Below, in pieces: positions 1-8,007 of a DNA stretch of 16,013 bases. This stretch comes from Desulfotignum sp. (GTDB lineage Bacteria; Desulfobacterota; Desulfobacteria; Desulfobacterales; Desulfobacteraceae). Every line of letters starts with the position of its first letter. Position 1 is the stretch's first letter. Location of the stretch: assembly GCA_021737445.1 (NCBI GenBank), contig JAIPDY010000053.1:1-16013 (forward strand). Reading direction: 5' to 3'. The notes below the pieces were generated by a model. The model made no database searches. It had not been told where the DNA came from and saw nothing but the letters and a program-made list of their open reading frames with translations. The translations under genes and the position numbers were made by a program.

Positions 1-303
1 GGCGGAAATGGCATCTGCATCTTTTTTGATGACATTGAGCTGTTTTTTCTCCATCCCGCCGCCCTGGCCCAAACGGCCGAACAGCCGGGTGCCCAGCGCG
101 GTGACCGCCAGGGTCATGGCCAGCATTTTTTCAGTGCGGTCATCGGTGAATGAGATGGTATCCAGGACCTTGTCTTCAGGATCCCCCCGCATCCATTCAA
201 TGCGCACATCTTCCAGCCACAGATGGAGCCTGCCCAGAATAGGCCGGGTGTCAAAGGCCCACTGGGCAACAAGGTTTTTTTGTTTTATCTGGCTTGTGTT
301 CAT
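1..303 (-). CDS. Unknown protein, N-terminal 101 residues, cut by window edge
   Basis: An uninterrupted minus-strand frame runs from an ATG at 303-301 to the left edge without a stop, so only the N-terminus is present. A GAGGG Shine-Dalgarno-like stretch lies about 6 bases upstream of the ATG, which supports the start. The protein begins MNTSQIKQKNLVAQW and is mixed and mostly hydrophilic. It has a hydrophobic/aromatic stretch around residues 18-34 (RPILGRLHLWLEDVRIEW), a probably helical segment rich in Ala/Leu/Thr around 56-68, and a glycine-rich patch (GQGGG) near 77-81. There is no signal peptide and no clear membrane span. I do not recognise the family. It is divergent from recD2, with 178-190 bases between the starts. 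Reality as a gene is fairly likely from the start signal and the 303-base open frame on a strand where no other gene is visible. Confidence 0.6.
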   Translation of the reverse strand, partial: MNTSQIKQKNLVAQWAFDTRPILGRLHLWLEDVRIEWMRGDPEDKVLDTISFTDDRTEKMLAMTLAVTALGTRLFGRLGQGGGMEKKQLNVIKKDADAISA

Positions 304-493
304 GGTCTGCCCTCATGCATGAAGTTGACGTGCCATCCGGTTTATCAGTCAAACAGGTATCATTTACCGGGAAAACCTGTCAAGGGGTAAACAGCAGGGT
401 AGTGGCTGCAAGAAAAACCTGGTACAGATCTGCAAAAAAAGAGTGTAAATCCGGGACTTGTTCTCATCCCCTGTTTGAGATATGGTGACTGTC

Positions 494-3043
494 ATGGAAA
501 ACCGTAAATTTTCATACCCGACGGTTCAGGCTCCGCTGGACGGGCAGCCCGATATTCCGGCGGACCGGGGTGTTATCAAAGAGCACCTGAGCGGTGTGGT
601 GGACCGGGTGACCTATCACAATCCTGACAATGGGTGGTCCGTGCTCCAGGTGCTGCCCTTTGGCGCGCCGGCAAAGCGGGAAACCGTGCTGGTGCATCAG
701 ACCCAGGTGTTTGCCGGCGCCACCATGGCATTTGAAGGATCCTGGCAGATGCATCCCAAATATGGGCGCCAGTTTTTTGCCACCCGTGCCCAGGAGCAGA
801 AACCCGCCTCAGCCGCTGCCCTGGAAAAATATATCGGGTCCGGCCTCATCAAAGGAGTGGGGCCTAAAACCGCGAAAAAAATTGTGGCGCATTTCAAAGA
901 CCAGACCCTGGAGGTGTTTGAAAACCAGATCCACCGTCTGGTGGAGGTGCCGGGCATTGCCGAAAAAAAACTTGAGATGATATCTGCCGCATGGACCGAG
1001 CACCGGGCCATCCGGGACGTGATGATGTTTCTGCAGTCCCACGGCATCTCCACTTTGTTTTCGGTGCGTATTTACAAGGCATATGGCGATGATGCCATTG
1101 CCAATGTCATGGCAGATCCCTACCGCCTGGCTGATGATTTTTACGGCATCGGTTTTTTTTCCGCAGACAAGGTGGCCCTGAGCATGGGGCTGGCAAAGGA
1201 CAGCCCCCAGAGAATTACTGCCGGCATACGCCATGTGCTGTCGGCGGCCAGAAACTTTGGTCATTGTTTTTTAACCTTTTCCCAGATTCTGGACCAGGTG
1301 AAAGAGTTACTGGAATTGGACCTTTCAGGCATTCTGCCGGAAATTTTGAAAACCATGGAAACCGACCGGCTGCTCATGCGGAGGCGACTGGTTCTGGAGG
1401 ACGGGGATCCCTCCCAGGACTGCTATTACGCCAGATCCCTGTATTTTGATGAGCGGTATGTGGCACAGCGCATGGCAGAGATGACCGATCCACCGGATGT
1501 GGACATGCCCCGGATCAGCCGGTGGATCCAGTTGTTTGCCAAGGCCAGAAACCTGCTGTTGAGCCCTGAGCAGGCAGCAGCGGTCCAGGGCATTGCAGCC
1601 AGAGGCATGTCCATTCTCACCGGCGGGCCCGGCTGCGGTAAAACCACCACCACCCGGGTTCTGGTGGCGCTGCTGGAGGCCATGAACCGCCGGGTGCTGC
1701 TGGCAGCCCCCACTGGCCGGGCTGCCCAGCGCATGGGAGAGGTGATCGGCAGAGAAGCCAAAACCATTCACCGGCTTTTGGGGTGGCAGAACAACCGGTT
1801 CAAGAAAAATGAAGATACCCCCCTGGAAACCGATTTTCTGGTGGTTGATGAATGTTCCATGCTGGATATCACATTGACTGCATCATTACTCAAGGCGGTG
1901 CCCCGAAACTGCCAGGTGGTGTTCATCGGAGACTATGACCAGCTGCCGTCGGTGGGGGCCGGCAATGTGCTCAAGGACCTGATCACCTCGGGCAGAATCG
2001 CCTGTTTCCGGCTGACACAGATTTTCCGCCAGGCAGCCCGGTCTTTGATCATCCAGTATGCCCACCAGATCAATGCCGGAAAGATGCCCTGGATTGCATC
2101 GCCGTTCAAGGATCCGTCCCTGTGGTCCAAAAAGATTGACTGTCTGTTTATGGACTCAGATGAGGCCACAAAAGAACAGCTGCAGTTTATCCAGCGCGTC
2201 AAGACCCTTATGCACCGGGAACAAAAACAGGTGTCCCCGGACATGGAAGACCCGGACCTTTTTGAATTCCGGGTCAAAGAATCGGTGCACCCCTATGAAA
2301 CAGAGATCCAGATACCAAAAAAATTTGCCCATGTGAATCTGGAACAGGTGGCAAAGGCCGGTACCCGGGTGGAAGAACTGCTGTCAGTGCTTCAGAAGGT
2401 CCATCCCTGGTCATCTTTGCATTACGGCCTGACAGCCGTGGATGTCATAAAAAAACTGTACATGGAATGGATACCCAGATACCACGGACCCTCCCCGGAG
2501 ATCCAGGTGCTTTCCCCCATGACCAGGGGATCTTTAGGCACGGTGAATCTGAATCAAGTAATCCAGGAAGCAGCCAACCCGCAAAGCCCGGGCAAAGCCC
2601 AGATCACCGTTGGGCAGCGGGTGTTCCGGAAGGGGGATCGGGTGATCCACAAAAAAAACAATTATGATCTGAACGTGTTCAACGGTGATATCGGCACCAT
2701 CACAGGCATCAATACGGCTGACCTGACCCTGGCGGTGGCGTTTTCTGCCGATGCCCCGCCGGTGCTGTATCGCCAGAGCGATATCATGGAACTGGAGCTG
2801 GCATATGCCGTCACTATTCACAAATCCCAGGGATCGGAATTTGAGGCGGTGATCATTCCGGTGATGACCCAGCATTTCAAGATGCTGTTTAAAAATCTGA
2901 TCTATACCGGGATCACCCGGGCAAAGAAACTGGCGGTGTTTGTGGGCACCCGCAGGGCCCTGGCCCTGGCCGTTAAAAACGAGGATATCTCAAAACGCCA
3001 GACCGCCCTGGCGCAATTGCTCATGGATGAGGCTGCCGGGTGA
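494..3043 (+). CDS. recD2: ATP-dependent RecD2-like DNA helicase (SF1B) with internal insertion
   Basis: This is a 5'-3' DNA helicase of the RecD2 family, which acts in DNA repair without RecBC. Residues are numbered for the 849-aa form. The N-terminal OB-like segment (GVVDRVTYHNPDNGWSVL) is followed by two helix-hairpin-helix motifs (about 113-130, IGSGLIKGVGPKTAKKI, and about 149-163). Walker A is GGPGCGKTTT (K383), Walker B DECS (D452, E453), motif III GDYDQLPSVGAG (from G479), then THIK-like motif TIHKSQGSE (from T774) and motif VI YTGITRA (804-810). About 145 residues separate QINAGKMPW from IQVLSPMTRG, roughly 85-90 more than I expect for the family, which explains the length beyond the usual 720-790. 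ATG 494 is chosen because GGTGA lies 5 bases upstream; ATG 482 (4 residues longer) is possible but has a poor ribosome site. It converges on the helicase at 3098-4564. Function by family is confident; the insertion's role is unknown. Confidence 0.95.
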   Translation: MENRKFSYPTVQAPLDGQPDIPADRGVIKEHLSGVVDRVTYHNPDNGWSVLQVLPFGAPAKRETVLVHQTQVFAGATMAFEGSWQMHPKYGRQFFATRAQEQKPASAAALEKYIGSGLIKGVGPKTAKKIVAHFKDQTLEVFENQIHRLVEVPGIAEKKLEMISAAWTEHRAIRDVMMFLQSHGISTLFSVRIYKAYGDDAIANVMADPYRLADDFYGIGFFSADKVALSMGLAKDSPQRITAGIRHVLSAARNFGHCFLTFSQILDQVKELLELDLSGILPEILKTMETDRLLMRRRLVLEDGDPSQDCYYARSLYFDERYVAQRMAEMTDPPDVDMPRISRWIQLFAKARNLLLSPEQAAAVQGIAARGMSILTGGPGCGKTTTTRVLVALLEAMNRRVLLAAPTGRAAQRMGEVIGREAKTIHRLLGWQNNRFKKNEDTPLETDFLVVDECSMLDITLTASLLKAVPRNCQVVFIGDYDQLPSVGAGNVLKDLITSGRIACFRLTQIFRQAARSLIIQYAHQINAGKMPWIASPFKDPSLWSKKIDCLFMDSDEATKEQLQFIQRVKTLMHREQKQVSPDMEDPDLFEFRVKESVHPYETEIQIPKKFAHVNLEQVAKAGTRVEELLSVLQKVHPWSSLHYGLTAVDVIKKLYMEWIPRYHGPSPEIQVLSPMTRGSLGTVNLNQVIQEAANPQSPGKAQITVGQRVFRKGDRVIHKKNNYDLNVFNGDIGTITGINTADLTLAVAFSADAPPVLYRQSDIMELELAYAVTIHKSQGSEFEAVIIPVMTQHFKMLFKNLIYTGITRAKKLAVFVGTRRALALAVKNEDISKRQTALAQLLMDEAAG

Positions 3044-3097
3044 TTTTTTTCTGAAGGTTTTGTTGGAAAAAAAGATTACACCGGGCTGCTTCACCGT

Positions 3098-4564
3098 TTA
3101 ATTGCGGGATTTTTGTTTCACCAACCTGATAAACAACGGAATGCTGCTGTTTTTGTGAAACCGCAGGTGCACCCTGGCCCGGGTCATGGCCACATAGATC
3201 AGGTTGAACTCGTCCGGGTCCACCCCGGCCGGATTCACGGGGCGGCCGTCCTTGACCAGGGAAACAAAATCATCCATGACCAGGACATTGTCCCATTCCA
3301 GCCCTTTGGCCTTGTGGGCCGTGGTCAGCAGGATGCCTGCCTGGTCCGGAGTCACAGCCGTTTCCTTGATCCGGTCCACATGGCGCCGCAGGGCAGGGCC
3401 GTATTTTTCCACTACAGCACACACCGATGACAGCTCCAGATCCTCCACAGCCGCTGCATAGGACTTGAGATTGGTGAAGTTGGAAAATCCATTTATGAAC
3501 GGGTCCTGAACCTGGGTTGCAGCCTTGTCATGCAGAAAGGACACTGACTTGAGCAGATCCAGGCGATATCCCTGGATCCCGCCGGCAAACCCGATATCAT
3601 GGGTTTTGTAAAGCTGCACGGCCCGGTCAAACAGCACGGCATTGGTTCTGGCGATGATGGTGTATCGTTCCGGGTCCCAGGGAGACTTGGGAACCTGGTT
3701 CATTGTGCCCCGGAGGCGCCGGGTCTCTTTTTTGAATATGGAAAGCACCATATTGGCGGCTTTGGCTATATTGTTGTCAAACCTGAAGCTCTGGGTCAGA
3801 TAACAGGTCTGGTGGGCGGCCAGAGAGTTCAGGGTGTCCCTGGCACCCCTGAAGCTGTAGATCTGTTGATGGTTGTCCCCCACCACGATGACGGCAGGCG
3901 CATTGCCGGAAGTTTCAGGCCGCACCTGGGACAGAACAATGGCGCTCACCACCGGGTTGATGTCCTGGGCCTCATCCAGCAGGATGCAGTCAAAATTCAA
4001 GGCCGGCCCTGACAGCTGGTACAGCTTGAGATATCCGTCATGGACCATGCCGATATCCGGAAGTTGTCCGTTGCACATGAGCCGTCCCAGCTGGTTGGCA
4101 TAATCCACCAGATCAGGCATTTTACTGCCCTGCCTCTGATAATGGCTGCGGGCGGCAGCCGGTACATGGAGGGCTGACACCACCGGATCGGCAGACGACA
4201 GAAACCGGTGCAGGGTATCCATGGTAAACCTGGCGGTTTCATAATTGTCCAGATCCAGGGCAGCCATGACCTGGTTGGCACGAAATCCTTTTACCAGCCT
4301 GTCTTTGTATTGGAATCCTTTGGCCTGAAATGCCAGGGAATGTGCGGTGCGGGCCATGACATTGGCAGGAAATTTTTTTGCCGCCTCCAGCTGCACACTT
4401 TTGTTGAATGCCATGTAAAGAAACCGCACCTGGGGCCTTTTTCGGGTGTAGGCCACCAGGGTGGTGGTCTTGCCGGTGCCGGCAAAGGCCAGAATTTTGA
4501 GCACCTGGCCAGGGGAAAGATCGATGCTGATGATTTTGTTCTGTTCTGTGGTGGTTTGAATCAT
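3098..4564 (-). CDS. UvrD/REP-type SF1A helicase, FBH1-like
   Basis: This 488-aa superfamily 1A helicase carries all core motifs: a Q-motif-like TTEQNKII near the start, Walker A AFAGTGKTTT (K32), Ia region FLYMAFNKS (48-56), Walker B LLDEAQD (195-201), motif III VVGDNHQQIYSFRGA (227-241), IV LTQSFRF, V TTAHKAKGLEWDNV, and VI NLIYVAMTRAR (454-464). The GQVLKILAFAGTGKTTTLV lead and the MVHDGYLKLYQL segment (173-184) resemble the FBH1 branch rather than UvrD, Rep or PcrA, and the protein is shorter than those. It probably unwinds 3'-5' and remodels recombination intermediates, by family inference. The ATG at 4564 is chosen because the frame's upstream TTG at 4657 coincides with a TTGACA -35 box. 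The ribosome site is weak. It ends 54 bases from the recD2 stop, tail to tail. Confidence 0.88.
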   Translation of the reverse strand: MIQTTTEQNKIISIDLSPGQVLKILAFAGTGKTTTLVAYTRKRPQVRFLYMAFNKSVQLEAAKKFPANVMARTAHSLAFQAKGFQYKDRLVKGFRANQVMAALDLDNYETARFTMDTLHRFLSSADPVVSALHVPAAARSHYQRQGSKMPDLVDYANQLGRLMCNGQLPDIGMVHDGYLKLYQLSGPALNFDCILLDEAQDINPVVSAIVLSQVRPETSGNAPAVIVVGDNHQQIYSFRGARDTLNSLAAHQTCYLTQSFRFDNNIAKAANMVLSIFKKETRRLRGTMNQVPKSPWDPERYTIIARTNAVLFDRAVQLYKTHDIGFAGGIQGYRLDLLKSVSFLHDKAATQVQDPFINGFSNFTNLKSYAAAVEDLELSSVCAVVEKYGPALRRHVDRIKETAVTPDQAGILLTTAHKAKGLEWDNVLVMDDFVSLVKDGRPVNPAGVDPDEFNLIYVAMTRARVHLRFHKNSSIPLFIRLVKQKSRN

Positions 4565-4628
4565 GCAATGGCAGGCAGGGGTCTGATGTTTGAAAAACCT
4601 TTTTTCTCCAGAAAAATTTTTATCATAA

Positions 4629-4657
4629 TATGTATAGTTCCATTTTGGGAATGTCAA
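4629..4657 (-). promoter_or_regulatory. Probable promoter of the FBH1-like helicase gene
   Basis: On the minus strand TTGACA (4657-4652) is a perfect -35 box, followed after 17 bases by TACATA (4634-4629), or after 15 bases by TATACA (4636-4631). Transcription would start near 4622, giving a leader of about 58 bases before the ATG at 4564. The -10 box is only moderate. Confidence 0.5.
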
Positions 4658-4692
4658 CGTTTGTGATCCCCTGATGTAGAATTATTTGCTGC

Positions 4693-4720
4693 TTGACTTC
4701 ACAGACGGTTCTGATAGAAG
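4693..4720 (+). promoter_or_regulatory. Possible promoter of the binding-protein/cyclase operon
   Basis: TTGACT (4693-4698) and TAGAAG (4715-4720) are spaced by 16 bases on the plus strand. Transcription would start near 4727, giving a short leader before ATG 4744. The -10 is weak (4 of 6), so this is tentative. It lies 36 bases from the divergent helicase -35 box, so the two promoters are back to back. Confidence 0.3.
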
Positions 4721-4743
4721 ATGTTGATATTATGGAAAAGTCC

Positions 4744-5787
4744 ATGGATATTAATCTGGCAGGAATGTATGATACTCTATCGGCACTCATTTACTTGGCG
4801 AGGATAAACGGTGGTTTTTTCAGAAAACAGATCCTTGTTTTCTGGATGTCTTTTCTGCTCCTTGTGCTGCCGGTCAGCCAGGTCCTTTCCAAAGAAAAGG
4901 TGACTTTCCTGCCCCAGTGGATTCCCCAGGCCCAGTTTGCCGGATACATGGTGGCAAAGGAAAAAGGGTTTTACAATGAGTGGGACCTTGACGTGACATT
5001 GCTGCGGGGAGGGCCCGACATCAATCCTTTTTTTAATCTGGCAGCAAGGGAAACCACCTTTTGTTCAGGCTGGCTGTCTGAAGGTATTCAGCAGAGGGCG
5101 TCAGGAATAGAGGTCGTCAACCTGGCCCAGATCATACAGCAGTCTTCACTGCTTCTGATTGCAAAAAAAGAACGTCATATAGATACCCTGGCTGATTTGA
5201 ACGGCAGAAAGGTCGGGTTCTGGATGGGTGAATTTTATATGCCGATCAGGGCGTTGATCTTCAAACATGATCTCAATGTCAAACTGGTGCCCAATTACAC
5301 GACTGTGACCATTCTGCTCAAGGATGCCGTGGATGCCATGGCTGCCATGTGGTATAATGAATATCACCGCATGATCCTTTCAGGATACAACCCTGATGAG
5401 CTGTCTGTTTTCAGGTTCAGCGAACTTGGGGTCGACTTTCCGGAAGACGGCATCTACTGCCTGGAAAAAACCTATCTTTCCAATCCCGTGATGTGCGAAA
5501 ATTTTGTCAGGGCTTCCTTAAAAGGGTGGCAGTATGCCTTCACCCATGAAGAGGAGACCCTTGATATTGTAATGGCGTATGCAGATGCGGCAAATACAGG
5601 CACCAACAGGGCGCATCAGCGCTGGATGCTGGCGAGAATGAAGGACCTGGTACTTGATTCAGACACACCCGGCAGCTTTGGTATTCTTGACAGAGATGAT
5701 TACAGAAAGCTGGGACAGACCCTTGAGAGAATGTATATGATTGATGAGGTGCCTGAGTTTGATCTGTTTTTCAAGGGATGGCACTGA
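4744..5787 (+). CDS. NMT1/THI5-type periplasmic solute-binding protein
   Basis: This is a 347-aa secreted binding protein of the NMT1/THI5-like (SsuA/ThiY, type 2 periplasmic) fold, which usually delivers organic ligands such as pyrimidine precursors or sulfonates to ABC transporters. Residues 27-49 form a signal peptide: RKQ, then a hydrophobic core (ILVFWMSFLLLVLPVS), with likely cleavage after VLS before KEK. The n-region is unusually long, about 26 residues. The mature domain opens with VTFLPQWIPQAQFAGYMVAKEKGFY, the standard family lead, and later has LADLNGRKVGFWMGEF and AAMWYNEYHRM, typical of lobe 2 and the hinge. ATG 4744 is chosen for GGAAAAG 3 bases upstream; ATG 4732 and TTG 4693 are alternatives. 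No permease or ATPase follows; instead the stop overlaps the start of a receptor cyclase, suggesting a sensing role. The ligand cannot be read from sequence. Confidence 0.88.
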   Translation: MDINLAGMYDTLSALIYLARINGGFFRKQILVFWMSFLLLVLPVSQVLSKEKVTFLPQWIPQAQFAGYMVAKEKGFYNEWDLDVTLLRGGPDINPFFNLAARETTFCSGWLSEGIQQRASGIEVVNLAQIIQQSSLLLIAKKERHIDTLADLNGRKVGFWMGEFYMPIRALIFKHDLNVKLVPNYTTVTILLKDAVDAMAAMWYNEYHRMILSGYNPDELSVFRFSELGVDFPEDGIYCLEKTYLSNPVMCENFVRASLKGWQYAFTHEEETLDIVMAYADAANTGTNRAHQRWMLARMKDLVLDSDTPGSFGILDRDDYRKLGQTLERMYMIDEVPEFDLFFKGWH

Positions 5788-7952
5788 TGTTGTCTTGGTT
5801 CCGGAACAGTATTGTTTATAAAATGACATTTCTTGTTATGGGAACGGCCTCTCTGGTTCTGGGATTTGTGATTGCCTACAGCTATCACTATTCGTATGAA
5901 ATGATTCTTAAAGGATCTGAAACAAATGCCAGACACCTTACCCTGTCTGCGGCAAGACGGATTGAACAGGAATTCAGATCAGTAGCCAAAGTCGCCCAGG
6001 GATTGGCCGATCATCTGTCAGTCAACCTTGACAACAATGAACAGACCCTGCTGAAACTGGTGAAAACCAGTGTTGAAAACAATCCGGAAGTATATGGGGG
6101 GGGCGCCATTTTTGAGCCCGGCGGATTTTTCAAGGACCGCATCGCCTATGCACCCTATTTTTACAAAGCTGGAAATGAAACCAGGTTTGTACAGCTTGCG
6201 TCTCCTTTTTACAATTATTTCCAGAAAGACTACTATCATATCACCAGGCTGCTGAACCGCCCCACCTGGAGTGACCCCTATTTTGATGAAGGCGGTGGAG
6301 ATATCCTGATGGTGACCTTTTCCGCCCCGGTTTACTGGTCAAAAACCAGGGGAAATCCGGAAGATTTCAGAGGCATTGCCACGTCAGATATCTCTTTGGA
6401 ATGGCTCACCAGCCTGGTTGAAAAAATACAGGTCGTACAGAATGGTTTCGGGTTTATCATCTCTGATACCGGTATTTTTGTCACACATCCTGTCAGAGAG
6501 GATATCATGCGCGAGTCCATATTTTCCGTGGCAGAGGAAAAAAACTCTTTGGCCCTCAGAGAAGCCGGAAGAAAGATGGTTCTCAATCACTCCGGTTTTG
6601 TTGATATCGGCACTGCCTTGACACCCCAGGAGTCTTTTCTGGCTTTTGCAAGAATCCCTTCCACAGGGTGGTCTTTGGGTGTGGTGCTCCCCAGAGAGGA
6701 GCTGCTGGCTGATCTGGTCCGGCTCCACCAGCGCACCTTGCTGCTTGCCCTGACCGGTGTCTGCCTGCTTTTTGTCGCCAGCTATCTTCTGGCACGCTCC
6801 ATGGCCCGGCCTTTGCTGCGGATGTCCGGAGCAGCCCGAAAGATTGCCACAGGGGACCTGGCGGTGGATCTGTCTGATATACGCAGCAGTGATGAAGTAG
6901 GTCAACTGGCGGTTTCATTTGAGGAGATGGTGGAAGGACTCAGGCAGAAGGAGTTTATACGTGATACATTCGGACGGTACCTGACCAAGGAAGTGGTGCA
7001 GCAGCTGCTGGAATCCGAAGACGGGCTCAAACTCGGGGGAGAGCAAAGAGAACTGTCCCTGATGATGTCGGATTTGAGGGGGTTCACTTCATTAACATCG
7101 TTTATGGCACCTGAAGAGATCCTTACATTTCTCAACCGTTATCTTGGTAAAATGGTTGAGATTCTTATGAATCACAGAGGCGTTATTGATGAAATTATCG
7201 GTGATGGCATACTTGCTTTTTTCGGTGCACCTGAACCGATGAAGGATCATACCGTCAGGGCGGTGGCATGTGCCCTTAACATGCAGGCAGCCATGGATGA
7301 AATCAATACCATGAACGAACTGGATGGATATGCCCATCTGGAGATGGGAATCGCTGTTCATACCGGGCAGGTGGTGGTGGGCAATATCGGATCTGAGAAA
7401 CGATCCAAATACGGGGTAGTGGGATCGGACGTCAATTTTACCGGCAGGATCGAGGGATACACGGTTGGCGGCCAGGTTCTGATCAGTGATACTGCCTATC
7501 AGCTGATCAAAGAATACGTGGATGTCCGTCAGACCCTGACGGTTCAGATGAAAGGCATTCCCGGGATGGTGACTCTGTATGATATCCGAGGCATGAAAGG
7601 GCCGTACAACATCGTGCTTAAGGACCGGGATGAATCCCCCAAACTTTTGAAAAAGGAGATTGTGATTGAAGTTCACCGCCTGCACAAAAAAGTGATGGAT
7701 AAAACAAAGATTTTTGCACGGATTACGCATAAATCCCAGACATCTGTGATCGTCCTGTTTGACCGGAAAATTGAAACATGGGAAGATATCCGGATCAAGC
7801 TGGCTGATGATGATTACCCGTCCAGGGGAGGGGAAGCGTTTGGCAAAGTGATCCATACCCGGCAGCTGGAAAATGCATGGGAGGCCACAGTCCGGGTGAC
7901 CTCCCTGTCCCCGCAGCTCTATCAGCTTTTCAAGGATACCGGAAGCGACTGA
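5787..7952 (+). CDS. Membrane receptor nucleotide cyclase: dCache-HAMP-class III cyclase
   Basis: This 721-aa inner-membrane sensor makes a cyclic nucleotide, probably cAMP. TM1 spans about 13-33. A periplasmic dCache-type domain (about 34-315) shows the Cache signature VYGGGAIFEPG, YAPYFYKAG, WSDPYFDEGGGDILMVTFSAPVY and GIATSDISLEWL. TM2 spans about 318-338, HAMP about 339-390, and the cyclase about 420-600. The catalytic set is D429 (MSDLRGFTS), D473 (IGDGILAFFG), K538 (GSEKR), N550 and R554 (VNFTGR). The second purine-recognition position, usually Asp or Thr before xxG, is Gly543 (YGVVG), so base choice is less certain. Residues about 605-721 form an extra beta-rich tail. Start ATG 5787 is chosen because AAGGG lies 9 bases upstream; ATG 5778 would leave no spacing. 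The start shares its A with the previous gene's TGA, so the two genes are translationally coupled. Confidence 0.92.
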   Translation: MLSWFRNSIVYKMTFLVMGTASLVLGFVIAYSYHYSYEMILKGSETNARHLTLSAARRIEQEFRSVAKVAQGLADHLSVNLDNNEQTLLKLVKTSVENNPEVYGGGAIFEPGGFFKDRIAYAPYFYKAGNETRFVQLASPFYNYFQKDYYHITRLLNRPTWSDPYFDEGGGDILMVTFSAPVYWSKTRGNPEDFRGIATSDISLEWLTSLVEKIQVVQNGFGFIISDTGIFVTHPVREDIMRESIFSVAEEKNSLALREAGRKMVLNHSGFVDIGTALTPQESFLAFARIPSTGWSLGVVLPREELLADLVRLHQRTLLLALTGVCLLFVASYLLARSMARPLLRMSGAARKIATGDLAVDLSDIRSSDEVGQLAVSFEEMVEGLRQKEFIRDTFGRYLTKEVVQQLLESEDGLKLGGEQRELSLMMSDLRGFTSLTSFMAPEEILTFLNRYLGKMVEILMNHRGVIDEIIGDGILAFFGAPEPMKDHTVRAVACALNMQAAMDEINTMNELDGYAHLEMGIAVHTGQVVVGNIGSEKRSKYGVVGSDVNFTGRIEGYTVGGQVLISDTAYQLIKEYVDVRQTLTVQMKGIPGMVTLYDIRGMKGPYNIVLKDRDESPKLLKKEIVIEVHRLHKKVMDKTKIFARITHKSQTSVIVLFDRKIETWEDIRIKLADDDYPSRGGEAFGKVIHTRQLENAWEATVRVTSLSPQLYQLFKDTGSD

Positions 7953-7963
7953 TGCAAAAAGAT

Positions 7964-7998
7964 AAAAAAAAAGATTTCCAGCCGAAACTGAAAACCCT
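7964..7998 (-). terminator. Intrinsic terminator of tRNA-Gln
   Basis: Reading the minus strand, TTTTCAG (7994-7988) pairs with CTGGAAA (7981-7975) around a 6-base loop, with one wobble pair. The stem can be lengthened by a few G-T and G-C pairs. It is followed by nine T (the A-run 7964-7972). It lies 10 bases beyond the tRNA 3' end. Confidence 0.6.
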
Positions 7999-8007
7999 TG
8001 ATGGTTG

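Noticed and set aside
345..400. Small inverted repeats ACAGGT/ACCTGT and TTTACC/GGTAAA upstream of recD2 as an operator
   Set aside because: Six-base arms in AT-rich DNA with loose spacing arise easily by chance; no promoter could be placed beside them.
7092..7856. Minus-strand open frame of 254 codons opposite the cyclase domain
   Set aside because: It is antisense to the catalytic motifs of the cyclase, which are clearly coding, and its His/Phe-rich product has no family features.
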